This document shows, piece after piece, positions 9,854 through 21,430 of a DNA stretch of 64,000 bases. How positions within the stretch are numbered: position 1 is the first letter of the stretch; each line of letters begins with the position of its first letter. Origin of the DNA: Mesobacillus jeotgali (lineage in GTDB: Bacteria > Bacillota > Bacilli > Bacillales > Cytobacillaceae); contig NZ_FVZC01000008.1 in NCBI RefSeq assembly GCF_900166585.1, forward strand, positions 186,001 to 250,000. The letters run 5' to 3'. The notes below the pieces were generated by a model. It did no database searches. It was not told the DNA's origin and worked only from the letters and a program-made list of their open reading frames with translations. A program made the position numbers and the translations under genes.

Positions 9854-12800
9854 GTATGCCGGAAATGTATAAGCCAAAGAACCATATTCGCTTTGTGACA
9901 GCTTCAAGCTTGTTTGACGGCCATGATGCCTCAATCAACATCATGAGAAGGATCATCCAGTCAATGGGCGGCGAGGTCATTCACCTCGGCCATAACCGTT
10001 CCGTTGAGGAAGTCGTCAATGCCGCAATCCAGGAGGATGCGCAGGGTATTGCAATTTCTTCCTATCAGGGCGGGCACGTCGAATATTTCAAGTATATGTA
10101 TGACTTATTGAAGGAGAGAGGGGCTTCTCATATCCGCATATATGGCGGTGGAGGCGGCGTCATCATTCCTCGGGAAATAAAAGAGCTTCATGAGTACGGA
10201 ATTGCCCGGATTTTTTCACCGGAAGACGGCAGGAAATACGGTCTGAACGGCATGATCGAGCAGATGATCAAGGAATGTGATTTCCCGACAGTGACTGCGG
10301 AAGGTGTCGAGGAAATCGAGAAGCTGGAAGCCGGTGACCCGAATGCGGTTGCCAAGCTGATTACGCTTGCTGAGCAGCATGTCGGCGGCGAAAAAGAAAC
10401 AGCGGCGGCTGTGGAAACCTTGATGGAAAAAGTAAAGACGATGACAAAAGCAGTCCCGGTTGTTGGAATCACAGGTACGGGCGGTGCTGGTAAGAGTTCA
10501 TTGACAGACGAATTGATCAGACGATTCATCAATGAAATTCCTGAAAAAAGAGTTGCGATTTTATCAGTGGATCCTACAAAGCAAAAAACAGGCGGTGCCC
10601 TGCTTGGCGACCGGATCCGCATGAACGCGATATTCTCTCCGCGCGTTTATATGCGCAGCCTGGCAACAAGGAAGTCGAAATCAGAACTATCTCTGGCTAT
10701 TAAAGACGCTATCGATGTTGTAAAAGCAGCAGGCTTTGATCTTGTCATCGTCGAAACGAGCGGTATCGGCCAGGGAGATGCTGGGATTACTGATGTTTGT
10801 GATGTTTCCATGTATGTGATGACCAGCGAATTTGGTGCACCGTCACAGCTTGAGAAGATCGATATGATTGATTATGCAGACCTGATCGTCATCAACAAAT
10901 TTGAACGTAAGGGGTCAGAGGATGCAAAGCGACAGGTACAGAAGCAGTACCAGCGCAGCCATCTCCTCTGGGACAAAGAGCTGGATGAAATGCCTGTATA
11001 CGGCACGATTGCCAGCCAGTTCAACGATCCAGGCACAAACTCACTTTTTGCTGCCCTGGTGAATAAAATCAATGAAAAAGCAGGTACGGACTGGACGACG
11101 CCTTTCGCTACAAATGCTGTAGTGGAAAAGCAGAATGTCATCATCCCGAATGATCGGCGTTACTACCTGCGTGAAATTTCAGAAACAGTACGCGGGTATC
11201 ATAAGCATGCTGCTGAGCAGGCAGACCTTGCACGCAGATTGTTCCAGCTTGGAGGAGCAATCGAAGCGGTAAAAGAAAGAGAAACAAACAGTGAAGTGCT
11301 TTCCTCTCTTCAGGTGTTGAAGGAAGAAGCGGAGAAGAAGCTGACACCAGAATCAAAATATATTCTCGAAAACTGGGAAGCTCTTAAGGAAAAATACAGT
11401 GCGGATCAATTTGTCACAAAAATTCGTGACAAGGAAATTGTTACCGAGCTGAAGACCAAGAGCTTATCCGGCCTAAGCATTCCTAAGGTCGCTTTGCCAA
11501 GATACAAGGATTACGGTGAAATTTTACGCTGGGTTTACCTTGAAAATGTACCGGGCAGCTTCCCTTACACAGCGGGTGTATTTCCATTTAAGCGTGAGGG
11601 AGAGGATCCGAAGCGCCAGTTTGCAGGGGAAGGAACACCTGAGAGAACCAACCGACGCTTCCATTACCTTTCCAAGGATGATGATGCAAAGCGCTTGAGT
11701 ACGGCTTTTGACTCCGTTACTTTATATGGTGAAGACCCTGATTACCGGCCAGATATTTATGGCAAGGTTGGCGAGAGCGGAGTCAGCGTTTGTACACTTG
11801 AGGACATGAAAAAGCTGTACGCAGGCTTTGACCTTTGCCATCCATCCACATCTGTTTCGATGACGATCAACGGACCGGCACCGATTATCCTGGCCATGTT
11901 CATGAACACAGCGATTGAACAGCAGGTGGAAAAGAAGGAACAGGAACTTGGGCGTAAACTGAATGAAGATGAGTTTGCCCAGGTAAAAGAAATGACGCTT
12001 CAAACTGTCCGAGGTACGGTTCAGGCAGATATTTTAAAAGAAGATCAGGGTCAAAATACATGTATCTTCTCGACTGAATTCGCACTGAGGATGATGGGCG
12101 ATATCCAGCAGTATTTTATCGATGAGAAGGTGCGGAACTACTACTCTGTATCAATTTCGGGCTACCATATTGCGGAAGCAGGGGCAAACCCAATATCGCA
12201 GCTGGCGTTCACTCTATCCAATGGTTTCACATATGTTGAGTACTATTTGAGCAGAGGCATGAAAATCGATGATTTCGCGCCGAACTTGAGCTTCTTTTTC
12301 TCAAATGGACTTGATCCTGAGTACTCCGTGATTGGCCGTGTTGCCCGCAGAATCTGGGCGACGGTCATGAAGAATAAGTATGGCGCGAATGAACGCAGCC
12401 AGAAGCTGAAGTACCATATCCAGACATCAGGCCGTTCTCTGCATGCCCAGGAAATCGACTTCAACGATATCCGGACGACATTGCAGGCATTGATGGCTTT
12501 GCATGATAACTGTAATTCTCTTCATACCAATGCATACGACGAAGCGATTACCACACCGACCGAAGAATCGGTCCGCCGTGCGATGGCCATCCAGATGATC
12601 ATCACCAAGGAGCATGGATTGACGAAGAACGAAAATCCGCTCCAGGGGGCGTTCATCATTGAAGAGCTGACGGATTTGGTAGAAGAAGCCGTCCTTCAGG
12701 AATTCGAGCGAATCAATGACCGCGGCGGCGTGCTCGGCGCCATGGAAACACAATACCAGCGAGGCAAGATTCAGGATGAGTCTATGTATTATGAAATGAA

Positions 12801-13116
12801 GAAGCACTCCGGTGAGCTTCCGATCATCGGTGTAAACACATACCTGAATCCTAACCCTCCATCAGAAGAAGAAATTGATAAGATGGAACTGGCAAGGGCG
12901 ACACAAGAGGAAAAGGAAACACAAATCCGCAATCTTGAATCTTTCAAGGATAAGAACAAGGATCAATCCGAGGAAGCACTCAATCGCCTGAAGGAAACTG
13001 CTGTCAGCGGCGGCAACATCTTCGCTGAACTTATGGAAACAGTAAAATACGCAAGTCTCGGCCAGATCACCAGAGCACTTTACGAAGTAGGCGGCCAGTT
13101 CCGCAGGAATATGTAA
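9850..13116 (+). CDS. icmF: Fused isobutyryl-CoA mutase IcmF
   Basis: This protein of about 1088 residues is a coenzyme-B12-dependent mutase interconverting isobutyryl-CoA and n-butyryl-CoA, with its G-protein chaperone fused in. Order: a B12-binding domain with DGHDAS at residues 23-28 and HLGHNRS; a MeaB-like GTPase with P-loop GTGGAGKSS (about 209-217); a linker; then a methylmalonyl-CoA-mutase-type catalytic domain from about residue 540 ([29 protein letters not shown]). The Ser replacing the last Gly of the usual DxHxxG cobalamin motif is, as I recall, normal for IcmF. ATG 9850 overlaps the regulator's stop. It would connect valine-derived isobutyryl-CoA to the beta-oxidation enzymes upstream. 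Confidence 0.93.
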   Translation: MSMPEMYKPKNHIRFVTASSLFDGHDASINIMRRIIQSMGGEVIHLGHNRSVEEVVNAAIQEDAQGIAISSYQGGHVEYFKYMYDLLKERGASHIRIYGGGGGVIIPREIKELHEYGIARIFSPEDGRKYGLNGMIEQMIKECDFPTVTAEGVEEIEKLEAGDPNAVAKLITLAEQHVGGEKETAAAVETLMEKVKTMTKAVPVVGITGTGGAGKSSLTDELIRRFINEIPEKRVAILSVDPTKQKTGGALLGDRIRMNAIFSPRVYMRSLATRKSKSELSLAIKDAIDVVKAAGFDLVIVETSGIGQGDAGITDVCDVSMYVMTSEFGAPSQLEKIDMIDYADLIVINKFERKGSEDAKRQVQKQYQRSHLLWDKELDEMPVYGTIASQFNDPGTNSLFAALVNKINEKAGTDWTTPFATNAVVEKQNVIIPNDRRYYLREISETVRGYHKHAAEQADLARRLFQLGGAIEAVKERETNSEVLSSLQVLKEEAEKKLTPESKYILENWEALKEKYSADQFVTKIRDKEIVTELKTKSLSGLSIPKVALPRYKDYGEILRWVYLENVPGSFPYTAGVFPFKREGEDPKRQFAGEGTPERTNRRFHYLSKDDDAKRLSTAFDSVTLYGEDPDYRPDIYGKVGESGVSVCTLEDMKKLYAGFDLCHPSTSVSMTINGPAPIILAMFMNTAIEQQVEKKEQELGRKLNEDEFAQVKEMTLQTVRGTVQADILKEDQGQNTCIFSTEFALRMMGDIQQYFIDEKVRNYYSVSISGYHIAEAGANPISQLAFTLSNGFTYVEYYLSRGMKIDDFAPNLSFFFSNGLDPEYSVIGRVARRIWATVMKNKYGANERSQKLKYHIQTSGRSLHAQEIDFNDIRTTLQALMALHDNCNSLHTNAYDEAITTPTEESVRRAMAIQMIITKEHGLTKNENPLQGAFIIEELTDLVEEAVLQEFERINDRGGVLGAMETQYQRGKIQDESMYYEMKKHSGELPIIGVNTYLNPNPPSEEEIDKMELARATQEEKETQIRNLESFKDKNKDQSEEALNRLKETAVSGGNIFAELMETVKYASLGQITRALYEVGGQFRRNM

Positions 13117-13200
13117 AAGAGAGCTTGGTTTATACCCATTAAAGATGGTGTATAGAAATAGTACGTGGCATAAAAGTAGATTTTGCAAAGGATCTAAAGG

Positions 13201-13245
13201 GCAGGATGGCTTGTAGGATAACTATGAGCCATCTTGCATTTTATT
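13201..13245 (+). terminator. Terminator after icmF
   Basis: GCAGGATGGCT (13201-13211) pairs with AGCCATCTTGC (13227-13237) with one G-T pair. The sequence ATTTTATT follows. It probably ends the fatty-acid operon. Confidence 0.7.
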
Positions 13246-13370
13246 GTGTTTGTTTCGTAAACTAGTAACCAGTATAAGATTGCCCAAGCTTTTTCAAATT
13301 TTCCCTATCATTTGGCGGATAATCTTATATAATCTAGTTATCAGCTAATACATACGACCTACTTCAGGAT

Positions 13371-13586
13371 GTGAAACTTGTGAGATCGGTGTTGTTCACG
13401 GCAGGGGCTTTAATGGCAGCTGCAGCCATGTATTATCTCTATCAGCGCCAGCTAGGTGCAATTTCATTTTTCATTCTCTCAATTGTCTTCTTTTTCCTGG
13501 CATACGGCCAGTTGAAGAAAAGAAAGCAACCTGGCGTTAGTAAAGCGGAATCGAAAAGCGAAAAAAGGCGAGAAAACCGCAGATAA
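13371..13586 (+). CDS. Small membrane protein of unknown function
   Basis: I do not recognise this 71-residue product. It has two hydrophobic segments, about residues 5-24 and 29-49, separated by YLYQRQ, and a very basic C-terminal tail rich in Lys, Arg and Glu that should face the cytoplasm. The frame opens with GTG 13371; a second GTG at 13380 sits better relative to AGGAT at 13366-13370. It lies alone between the icmF terminator and rpoE, in the same direction. Composition and the two helices make it likely real, but no role is suggested. Confidence 0.55.
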   Translation: MKLVRSVLFTAGALMAAAAMYYLYQRQLGAISFFILSIVFFFLAYGQLKKRKQPGVSKAESKSEKRRENRR

Positions 13587-13703
13587 AACTGGCATAAAGG
13601 TTTAGAATTTGTTTATAATGTAGAATATGTATTCTGGGATATTTTCCTTGTTTTCGGACAAGTGGCCGGGTAAGGCCTGGAATAGAGAAAGGACGTGCGA
13701 ATA

Positions 13704-14273
13704 TTGAGTTTAAGCCAATACTCAAAAGAAGAGCTTCAAGAGATGTCATTGATTGAAGTTGCCTATGAAGTTTTAAAAGAAAAGAAACAAGCGATTACCT
13801 TCCAGGAGCTGATGGGTGAAATCAGAAGCATTCTTAACTTGGACGAGGGCGATGCTAGTGAAAGAATGGTTCAGTTTTATACGGATATAAATATAGATGG
13901 ACGCTTCATGTCCCAGGGTGAAGGACGCTGGGGACTTCGCGTCTGGTATCCTGTCGACCAAATCGAAGAGGATAATGTCACCACAGTAAAGCCGAAGAAG
14001 AAGAAGGCGAAAAAAGCTGTTGATGAGGACGATCTTGACCTTGACGATTTTGATGAAATCGACGAGGATGATCTTGATTACGATGATATCGACGAATTCG
14101 ATGAAGATGATGACGTTGATGCCCTGGATGATGACGATGATGAGGAAGAGGACTTCGATGAGGACATTGAAGATGCAGACGACTTCGATGAAGATGATGA
14201 ACTGCTTGAGGATGACGAAGAAGATCTTCCACTCGAAGATGAAGATGCAGAAGATGAAGAGGAAGATCTGTAA
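13704..14273 (+). CDS. rpoE: RNA polymerase delta subunit RpoE
   Basis: The delta subunit of Gram-positive RNA polymerase (about 189 residues) promotes recycling of the enzyme and displaces RNA, improving promoter selectivity. The folded N-terminal domain (SLSQYSKEELQEMSLIEVAY to WGLRVWYPVDQ, about residues 1-90) is followed by a Lys-rich patch and a long, almost purely Asp/Glu tail of roughly 90 residues, the family hallmark. I chose TTG 13704 because AGAAAGGA lies 11 bases upstream; GTG 13695 is too close to it. It directly precedes pyrG, as in B. subtilis. The minus-strand frames across the acidic tail are compositional shadows. Confidence 0.92.
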   Translation: MSLSQYSKEELQEMSLIEVAYEVLKEKKQAITFQELMGEIRSILNLDEGDASERMVQFYTDINIDGRFMSQGEGRWGLRVWYPVDQIEEDNVTTVKPKKKKAKKAVDEDDLDLDDFDEIDEDDLDYDDIDEFDEDDDVDALDDDDDEEEDFDEDIEDADDFDEDDELLEDDEEDLPLEDEDAEDEEEDL

Positions 14274-14281
14274 TTAACAGC

Positions 14282-14318
14282 TTGACTTTTATTTTCGCCG
14301 AATGTAGAATACTTTTTG
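14282..14318 (+). promoter_or_regulatory. pyrG promoter
   Basis: TTGACT at 14282-14287 and TAGAAT at 14305-14310 are spaced by exactly 17 bp. The predicted start, seven bases after the -10 box, is the first G of GGGCTCC at 14318. That initially transcribed sequence is the one used by B. subtilis pyrG for CTP-sensitive G reiteration. Confidence 0.8.
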
Positions 14319-14400
14319 GGCTCCTTAAAAAAGGGCGATTTAGTAAAACAGCCACAAAACGCTCCCCATACTCTGTATGCGGGGCGTTTTTTTTATTTTT
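14318..14400 (+). promoter_or_regulatory. pyrG leader: CTP-sensed attenuator
   Basis: The leader starts GGGCTCC. It holds an imperfect terminator hairpin (14356-14371 with 14375-14390, one C-C mismatch) followed by an almost pure T tract. The 5' arm contains GCTCCCC. In the known B. subtilis mechanism, low CTP stalls polymerase after GGG, extra G residues are added, and the poly-G 5' end pairs with the C/U-rich arm to prevent termination. All required parts are visible here. No protein factor is needed in the known mechanism. Confidence 0.78.
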
Positions 14401-14425
14401 ACAGACGTAAAATAACCCCCGATGA

Positions 14426-16138
<1,713 letters not shown>

Positions 16139-16143
16139 TGAGG

Positions 16144-16172
16144 AAAAGCCGGTGAAAAATCACCGGCTTTTT
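16144..16172 (+). terminator. Terminator after pyrG
   Basis: AAAGCCGGTGA (16145-16155) and TCACCGGCTTT (16160-16170) form a perfect 11-bp stem with a four-base loop, ending in a run of T. Confidence 0.85.
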
Positions 16173-16278
16173 GTGTTATTTAATGAATTTTAGACGGTTT
16201 AATGCCCAGAATTTAATTCTAGTATGATTGAATTTAATCCGGTTTCTATTGATTTAAACCCAATTTCAGCAAGCTTAC

Positions 16279-16794
16279 TTAGTACTCTTCTAATATTTCC
16301 TCGATTGTGAACCTCAAGCCGTAGTAGATGAACAAGGCGGCCATAGAAGTTGGATAGCCAACTCTGTTGCCCATATCATCCGGCAATAGTCCTTTCTTGA
16401 TTCGCAGGTCAATATGGACATCGGCCAGCGAGCTAAGCCCTTCACTTTCATTCCGGACGGTAGAGACAGCAACGAACGGAATCCCTTTTTCCTGTAAAAT
16501 ACGTGCCATTCCGACTGCCTCTTCATCATCTGCGTAGCGGCTTACGATAAGCACGCGGTCAGCGGATTCCAGCGCTGTTTCTTCTGATAAAATGGCCGCC
16601 GATTGAAGGGGTTCCTCACCATAAATAGCTTCAAGCTCAATAGCCTTCATTTCATCAGTGCCGAAAATATAAATTTTGCCATCGCCAGCCGCAGCCTGTG
16701 CCAGCAGCCGCGCGCCATCTTCAATCGGAAATTCTTCTTTTTCCATCAGCCTGTTGAACAATCCGGCCAATTGTGTCGAAAACATTTTTAACAT
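16279..16794 (-). CDS. ywjG: DUF2529 family protein YwjG
   Basis: This 171-residue cytoplasmic protein matches the position, orientation and length of B. subtilis YwjG (DUF2529), on the minus strand between pyrG and spo0F. Function is unknown. The sequence has alternating hydrophobic strands ([49 protein letters not shown]), suggesting an SIS-like sugar-isomerase fold; that is my inference. The ATG at 16794 diverges from spo0F, and a Spo0A-type box (TGTCGAA, 16774-16780) overlaps the first codons, so Spo0A~P could affect both genes. Confidence 0.8.
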   Translation of the reverse strand: MLKMFSTQLAGLFNRLMEKEEFPIEDGARLLAQAAAGDGKIYIFGTDEMKAIELEAIYGEEPLQSAAILSEETALESADRVLIVSRYADDEEAVGMARILQEKGIPFVAVSTVRNESEGLSSLADVHIDLRIKKGLLPDDMGNRVGYPTSMAALFIYYGLRFTIEEILEEY

Positions 16795-16864
16795 TACTGC
16801 ACCTCCATCTTTGCCAATACTGTTTATAAAGTACTACAATGAGAATAAAAAAGCACCTGTCGAA
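16774..16864 (+). promoter_or_regulatory. Two Spo0A boxes in the spo0F control region
   Basis: TGTCGAA occurs at 16774-16780 and again at 16858-16864, both exact matches to the 0A-box core. They flank the intergenic region in front of spo0F. The second ends 19 bases before the predicted sigma-H -35 element. B. subtilis spo0F also has more than one Spo0A site, used for feedback by Spo0A~P. Confidence 0.65.
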
Positions 16865-16882
16865 AATAAGTTTGAAAATATG

Positions 16883-16911
16883 GCAGGAATTTCAAGATTC
16901 TTAACGAATTG
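16883..16911 (+). promoter_or_regulatory. Candidate sigma-H promoter of spo0F
   Basis: GCAGGAAT at 16883-16890 fits the sigma-H -35 pattern RnAGGAww. AACGAATTG at 16903-16911 fits the -10 pattern RnnGAATww. The 12-bp gap matches known sigma-H promoters. B. subtilis spo0F is sigma-H dependent. Confidence 0.6.
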
Positions 16912-16990
16912 TGTAATGGGGATAGGACGTAACCGTTTCCTGGTCAAAGGTATATACTCATTATTACATTTATTAGGGGGAAGAGGCGGC

Positions 16991-17359
16991 ATGAAAGAAA
17001 AAATACTTATTGTTGACGACCAGTTTGGCATCAGAATTCTACTTAATGAAGTGCTGCAAAAAGAAGGTTATCAAACGTATCAGGCTGCAAATGGCGTCCA
17101 GGCCCTGGATCTAGTAAAAAAACATCCACCAGATCTCGTTCTTCTGGACATGAAAATCCCGGGGATGGATGGCATTGAAATTTTAAAAAGAATGAAAGTT
17201 ATCGATCCGGATATACGCGTCATCATCATGACTGCCTATGGCGAGCTTGATATGATCCAGGAAGCAATGGACCTTGGAGCATTGACCCACTTCGCTAAAC
17301 CTTTCGACATTGACGACATCCGTGCAGCCGTGAAAAAATACTCACAAACCGTTTCATAA
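16991..17359 (+). CDS. spo0F: Sporulation phosphorelay response regulator Spo0F
   Basis: Spo0F is a single-domain receiver (122 residues) that takes phosphate from sensor kinases and hands it through Spo0B to Spo0A, committing the cell to sporulation. The acidic pocket is D9-D10 (ILIVDDQ), the phosphorylated residue is D53 ([10 protein letters not shown]), followed by the Thr in IIMTAYGE and the Lys in HFAKPFD. There is no output domain. ATG 16991 follows an AGGGGGAAGAGG-type ribosome site and gives the family length. Upstream are a predicted sigma-H promoter and two Spo0A boxes; downstream is a terminator. Confidence 0.97.
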   Translation: MKEKILIVDDQFGIRILLNEVLQKEGYQTYQAANGVQALDLVKKHPPDLVLLDMKIPGMDGIEILKRMKVIDPDIRVIIMTAYGELDMIQEAMDLGALTHFAKPFDIDDIRAAVKKYSQTVS

Positions 17360-17371
17360 GATAGATAAAAT

Positions 17372-17709
17372 GCCCTCTTGGATTCTAGAGGGTTTTTATT
17401 TTATTATGTTATTGCCAAAAGCAATAATTCGCACTCTGTTATACAACATGGCGGGTGTTCAAAATGAGTTTCCAGACTAGTGAAACTATTGGTAGCGCTT
17501 GCTTTATAGCATTTTTATGACACTTGCAAAAACAAGGCTTGAACAATGGTAATTCTGATTTTCTTTTGGTATGATACATATGAATTCCACAGGATCATTT
17601 CGTTTTGATGAATGCTTTCCCGGGTACATAATCAAATGCATAGAGGGAAAACCTTTAAAATGGTAGCATAGTCAAAAAGACGATTGATCATAACGAAGGA
17701 GGAAAATTT
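17372..17709 (+). terminator. spo0F terminator and 300-bp spacer before fbaA
   Basis: CCCTCT (17373-17378) pairs with AGAGGG (17387-17392), followed by TTTTTATTTTATT, a likely terminator. The rest up to fbaA holds no open frame. A possible -10 (TATGAT near 17571) is visible but without a convincing -35 box. GAAGGAGG ends at about 17702 and is the fbaA ribosome site. I see nothing else. Confidence 0.65.
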
Positions 17710-18567
17710 ATGCCTTTAGTTTCAATGACTGAAATGCTGAAAAAAGCGAATGCGGAAGGCTACGCTGTTGGGCAATTTAACTTAAATAACCTTGAGTTCA
17801 CTCAAGCGATCCTTCAGGCTGCAGAAGCCGAGAAGTCACCGGTCATCCTTGGTGTTTCTGAAGGTGCTGCACGCTACATGGGCGGCTTCAAGACTGTTGT
17901 GAAAATGGTAGAAGGTCTGATGGAGGACTACAAGACTACAGTTCCTGTCGCAATCCATCTTGACCACGGTTCAAGCTTCGAAAAGTGTAAAGAAGCAATC
18001 GATGCAGGCTTCACATCTGTTATGATTGATGCTTCTCACGGTCCTTTCGAAGAGAACGTTGAGATCACTTCAAAAGTAGTAGAATACGCTCATTCAAAAG
18101 GCGTTTCTGTAGAAGCAGAATTGGGAGTAGTCGGCGGACAGGAAGATGACGTCGTTGCTGATGGCGTTATCTATGCTGATCCTAAAGAGTGTGAAGAACT
18201 TGTTCAGCGCACTGGCATCGACTGCCTTGCTCCAGCACTGGGATCTGTTCACGGTCCTTACAAAGGTGAACCGAACCTTGGATTCAAGGAAATGGAAGAA
18301 ATCAACAAGACTGCAGGCGTACCACTAGTATTGCACGGCGGAACTGGAATCCCTACAAAAGACATCCAGAAAGCTATTTCTTTCGGTACAGCTAAAGTCA
18401 ACGTTAATACTGAGAACCAAATTGCTTCTGCAAAGGTTGTTCGTCAAGTATTGGCTGAAAAACCTAACGAGTATGATCCGCGTAAATACCTTGGACCAGC
18501 TCGTGATGCAATCAAGGAAACTGTAATCGGCAAAATGCGCGAGTTTGGTTCTTCAAACAAAGCGTAA
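17710..18567 (+). CDS. fbaA: Fructose-bisphosphate aldolase, class II
   Basis: This 285-residue zinc-dependent aldolase reversibly cleaves fructose 1,6-bisphosphate to dihydroxyacetone phosphate and glyceraldehyde 3-phosphate. Class II features are the metal-site HLDHGSS, the Glu of [10 protein letters not shown], the His of GSVHGPYKG and LHGGTGIP. The start has GAAGGAGG at ideal spacing and the length is standard. Codon choice is strongly biased, as expected for an abundant enzyme. Transaldolase follows after a short terminator, and glpX (the opposing bisphosphatase) lies 2.9 kb downstream, so glycolytic and gluconeogenic steps are grouped. Confidence 0.97.
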   Translation: MPLVSMTEMLKKANAEGYAVGQFNLNNLEFTQAILQAAEAEKSPVILGVSEGAARYMGGFKTVVKMVEGLMEDYKTTVPVAIHLDHGSSFEKCKEAIDAGFTSVMIDASHGPFEENVEITSKVVEYAHSKGVSVEAELGVVGGQEDDVVADGVIYADPKECEELVQRTGIDCLAPALGSVHGPYKGEPNLGFKEMEEINKTAGVPLVLHGGTGIPTKDIQKAISFGTAKVNVNTENQIASAKVVRQVLAEKPNEYDPRKYLGPARDAIKETVIGKMREFGSSNKA

Positions 18568-18591
18568 AAGCACTAAAAGTTTGTTATAATG

Positions 18592-18618
18592 AAACCGCCT
18601 TACATAAAGGCGGTTTTT
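18592..18618 (+). terminator. Terminator after fbaA
   Basis: AAACCGCCTT (18592-18601) and AAGGCGGTTT (18607-18616) form a perfect 10-bp stem ending in T residues. Confidence 0.8.
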
Positions 18619-18666
18619 ATCCATTTATATAAGTTTGAAAATTATGTCGACTGGAGGCGTTTACAA

Positions 18667-19314
18667 ATGAAGTTTTTTATCGATACTGCGAATATGGAAG
18701 AAATCCGAGAGGCCTTTGCACTGGGAATCTTATCAGGAGTCACTACTAACCCGTCACTTGTGGCAAAAGAAAAGAATGTTAAATTTGAAGACCGCTTGAA
18801 GGAAATCACCGAATTGGTCCCTGGTTCTGTCAGTGCCGAAGTCATCGCACTTGATGCAGAAGGAATGATCAAAGAAGGAAGAGAGTTAGCTGCGATTGCA
18901 TCGAACATCACGATTAAGGTTCCGATGACACCGGAAGGTTTGAAGGCTGTCTCTGTTTTTTCAAAAGAAGGAATCAAGACGAACGTGACACTCGTATTCA
19001 GTGCAAACCAGGCTTTGCTTGCAGCAAGGGCAGGAGCTACATACGTTTCACCTTTCTTGGGACGTCTTGATGATATCGGCCATAACGGATTGGACCTGAT
19101 TTCAACAATTGCCGATATCTTCACCATCCATGGAATCGAAACAGAAATCATCGCAGCTTCCATCCGCCACCCACAGCACGTAACCGATTCAGCATTAAGA
19201 GGCGCGCACATCGCAACAGTACCGTACAAAGTCATCCAGCAAATGTTCAGCCATCCGCTGACAGACAAAGGTATTGAAGCATTTTTGAAAGACTGGGAGT
19301 CTCGAGAGAAGTGA
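18667..19314 (+). CDS. tal: Transaldolase, small (fructose-6-phosphate aldolase-like) type
   Basis: This 215-residue protein belongs to the short transaldolase family (B. subtilis YwjH) of the non-oxidative pentose phosphate pathway. N-terminal [13 protein letters not shown] and [12 protein letters not shown] are family signatures. The Schiff-base lysine is in ITIKVPMT, and the C-terminal SIRHPQHV and [11 protein letters not shown] are also typical. ATG 18667 is preceded by GGAGGCG; in-frame codons back to 18589 are inside the fbaA terminator and rejected. The small size distinguishes it from the roughly 320-residue class. Confidence 0.93.
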   Translation: MKFFIDTANMEEIREAFALGILSGVTTNPSLVAKEKNVKFEDRLKEITELVPGSVSAEVIALDAEGMIKEGRELAAIASNITIKVPMTPEGLKAVSVFSKEGIKTNVTLVFSANQALLAARAGATYVSPFLGRLDDIGHNGLDLISTIADIFTIHGIETEIIAASIRHPQHVTDSALRGAHIATVPYKVIQQMFSHPLTDKGIEAFLKDWESREK

Positions 19315-19317
19315 TTT

Positions 19318-19622
19318 TTGAAGAATATAGAAAGTAATCTAGGTCTCCCGCCTTTTTGATTGAAGTGAGGCGCGAAGACTCCTCAAAAATGCTAACGAAT
19401 TTTTTCGTGTGCGTGGGCTCGTTCAATGAAGAAAATCAATGTCCTGAGGGAGCATGGGTCAGGGAGATCACGCAGGAGTAAAACGACGAGAAGGCCTGAG
19501 CGACCAAGGAAGAATTTGCTCATAAAAAAGCTGGCAGCAGGGATTTTTCATAATTCTTCCTGCGGAAAGAGAAGCGCCTGGAATCAAAATCAACAGTCTA
19601 AGTTCCAGTCAACTGATTGTAC
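19318..19622. repeat. Spacer with a decayed dispersed repeat
   Basis: No convincing gene lies here. Fragments such as GAAGACTCCT (19375), GGGAGATCACGCAGGAG (19462), GAAGGCCTGAGCGACC (19490) and TGCGGAAAGAGAAGCGCCTG (19561) resemble, in order, a repeat I recall as common between genes of Bacillus relatives (a GAAGACTCCTGCGGGA start and a GCGGAAAGCGAAGCGCCTGG end). It looks like a decayed copy. An 84-codon frame at 19426 runs through it and is basic and low-quality. Confidence 0.4.
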
Positions 19623-19658
19623 ACAAAGATGGTCTCGGCAAACTGAGACCATCTTTGT
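19623..19658. terminator. 14-bp perfect hairpin before murAB
   Basis: ACAAAGATGGTCTC (19623-19636) pairs perfectly with GAGACCATCTTTGT (19645-19658) around an 8-base loop. It probably terminates transcription from tal; the T tract is interrupted. Confidence 0.65.
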
Positions 19659-19889
19659 TAGGAACTTTTACCCAATTTAAACTTTTTTGCATTTTATTAC
19701 ATGATTTTGGGAATATCGTGTAAACTAAGGGAATAGAAAACTCCCGGAATCTGAATATTTTTACTGGAAAAATATACCTAATTGATTTCGGTAATTTTTA
19801 ATCTACGTAGAGCCATATCGGTCTTAGCTGTTTTTTGTTTCCAACTCCAGCTTGACCTTAATACATCACGGCTTAGAAGGGAGTCAAAA

Positions 19890-21176
19890 ATGGAAAAGCT
19901 TAAGATTGCTGGCGGTTATCCTTTAAAAGGGACTGTTCGGGTCAGCGGCGCGAAAAATAGTGCGGTAGCTTTGATCCCGGCAACCATTTTAGCTGAGTCG
20001 CCTGTTACGATTGAAGGTTTGCCGGATATTTCCGATGTTCATATGCTCAAGGACTTAATGGAGGAGATCGGCGGTTCTGTTGAATTCTCGAACAATGAAA
20101 TGACGGTTGATCCGTCTTCCATGATTTCCATGCCTTTGCCGAATGGAAAAGTGAAAAAGCTGCGGGCTTCTTACTATCTTATGGGAGCGATGCTGGGCCG
20201 TTTCAAAAAGGCTGTCATCGGACTGCCAGGCGGATGCCATTTGGGCCCAAGGCCGATTGACCAGCATATAAAAGGATTCGAGGCACTTGGTGCCAGCGTG
20301 ACAAATGAACAGGGCGCCATTTACCTGCGTGCCGATGAACTGCGCGGGGCAAGGATTTATCTTGACGTAGTCAGTGTAGGAGCCACGATTAATATCATGC
20401 TTGCAGCTGTCCGCGCAAAAGGACGCACCATCATCGAGAATGCGGCGAAGGAACCGGAAATCATTGATGTAGCGACATTGCTTACCAATATGGGGGCGAA
20501 AATCAAAGGTGCCGGTACCGATGTGATCCGTATCGATGGTGTGGACGAGCTTCACGGCTGCCGCCATACTATCATTCCGGACCGGATCGAGGCAGGAACA
20601 TACTTAATTCTTGGAGCAGCGATTGGGGATGGCGTGACAATTGATAATGTCATTCCGCAGCATATTGAGTCGCTTGTGGCCAAGCTTAAGGAAATGGGTG
20701 CACATATTGAGGCGAGCGACGAGCAAATTTATGTTGCACCAGCAGAAAAATATAAAGCAGTCGATATTAAGACCCTCGTCTATCCTGGGTTCCCCACTGA
20801 CCTGCAGCAGCCGTTCACTGCACTTCTAACCAGAGCAGAAGGCTCGAGTGTCGTCACGGATACGATTTATGGTGCGCGTTTTAAGCATATTGATGAATTG
20901 AGAAGAATGAATGCCAACATCAAGGTTGAAGGCAGATCGGCAATCATCAGCGGACCAGTCAAGCTCCAGGGTGCAAAGGTCAAAGCGAGCGATCTCCGTG
21001 CAGGAGCAGCACTTGTCATTGCCGGGCTGATGGCTGAAGGCGTTACAGAGGTTACGGGTGTAGATCACATCGACCGAGGTTACAGCCATATCGTTGAAAA
21101 GCTAAATGGGCTTGGTGCCACAATTTGGCGAGAAGATATGACCTCTGAAGAACAAGAAGAGGTAAAAAAATCATAA
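19890..21176 (+). CDS. murAB: UDP-N-acetylglucosamine 1-carboxyvinyltransferase (MurAB/MurZ paralogue)
   Basis: This 428-residue enzyme transfers enolpyruvate from phosphoenolpyruvate to UDP-GlcNAc, the first committed step of peptidoglycan synthesis. [13 protein letters not shown] holds the substrate-binding Lys22-Asn23, and the catalytic Cys116 (fosfomycin target) is in [16 protein letters not shown] 19890 follows AGAAGGGAG; an in-frame run back to 19782 lacks a ribosome site. It sits between tal and glpX as the second B. subtilis MurA does; the main copy, murAA, begins at 63768. The paralogue assignment is by synteny. Confidence 0.93.
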   Translation: MEKLKIAGGYPLKGTVRVSGAKNSAVALIPATILAESPVTIEGLPDISDVHMLKDLMEEIGGSVEFSNNEMTVDPSSMISMPLPNGKVKKLRASYYLMGAMLGRFKKAVIGLPGGCHLGPRPIDQHIKGFEALGASVTNEQGAIYLRADELRGARIYLDVVSVGATINIMLAAVRAKGRTIIENAAKEPEIIDVATLLTNMGAKIKGAGTDVIRIDGVDELHGCRHTIIPDRIEAGTYLILGAAIGDGVTIDNVIPQHIESLVAKLKEMGAHIEASDEQIYVAPAEKYKAVDIKTLVYPGFPTDLQQPFTALLTRAEGSSVVTDTIYGARFKHIDELRRMNANIKVEGRSAIISGPVKLQGAKVKASDLRAGAALVIAGLMAEGVTEVTGVDHIDRGYSHIVEKLNGLGATIWREDMTSEEQEEVKKS

Positions 21177-21183
21177 AAAGTAT

Positions 21184-21422
21184 AGTACAATATAGTTGTA
21201 CAATACAAAAAGTGGTGCTAATACCTGTAAAACCGATAAATAGTATAACTCATTTGAGTTTGGAGCAGCCATTTAGGCAGCAACAAAAACATCCGCTCCC
21301 TTAAACTGATCCGAGACATAATCGGCTTACGAGGAGAATGCTGATTTATGTCTCGGATTAAAGATGAAGGGATTGAGAAGTATACTTTTTCGGCAGGCAT
21401 TAGCCCCTTTCATGATTAGGGG
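21184..21422 (+). promoter_or_regulatory. Structured glpX leader region
   Basis: The 254-base gap between murAB and glpX contains three features. A palindrome GTACAA/TTGTAC lies at about 21184-21201. A perfect 13-bp hairpin runs from 21309-21321 to 21346-21358 with a 24-base loop and no T tract. A small stem pairs CCCCT (21404-21408) with AGGGG (21418-21422), the latter being the likely glpX Shine-Dalgarno. Together they suggest RNA-level control of glpX, but no known riboswitch class is recognisable to me. Confidence 0.4.
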
Positions 21423-21430
21423 ATGATCAT

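Noticed and set aside
9850..9950. Defective cobalamin motif in icmF (DGHDAS instead of DxHxxG)
   Set aside because: As I recall, other IcmF proteins have the same sequence, so it is not a lesion.
13978..14355. His/Leu/Arg-rich minus-strand frame
   Set aside because: It is the complement of the acidic tail of rpoE.
18642..19268. 208-codon antisense frame over tal
   Set aside because: It is a shadow of tal; tal has all of its signature residues.
19426..19680. 84-codon basic frame after tal
   Set aside because: It crosses a decayed repeat and a terminator hairpin and has no recognisable family.
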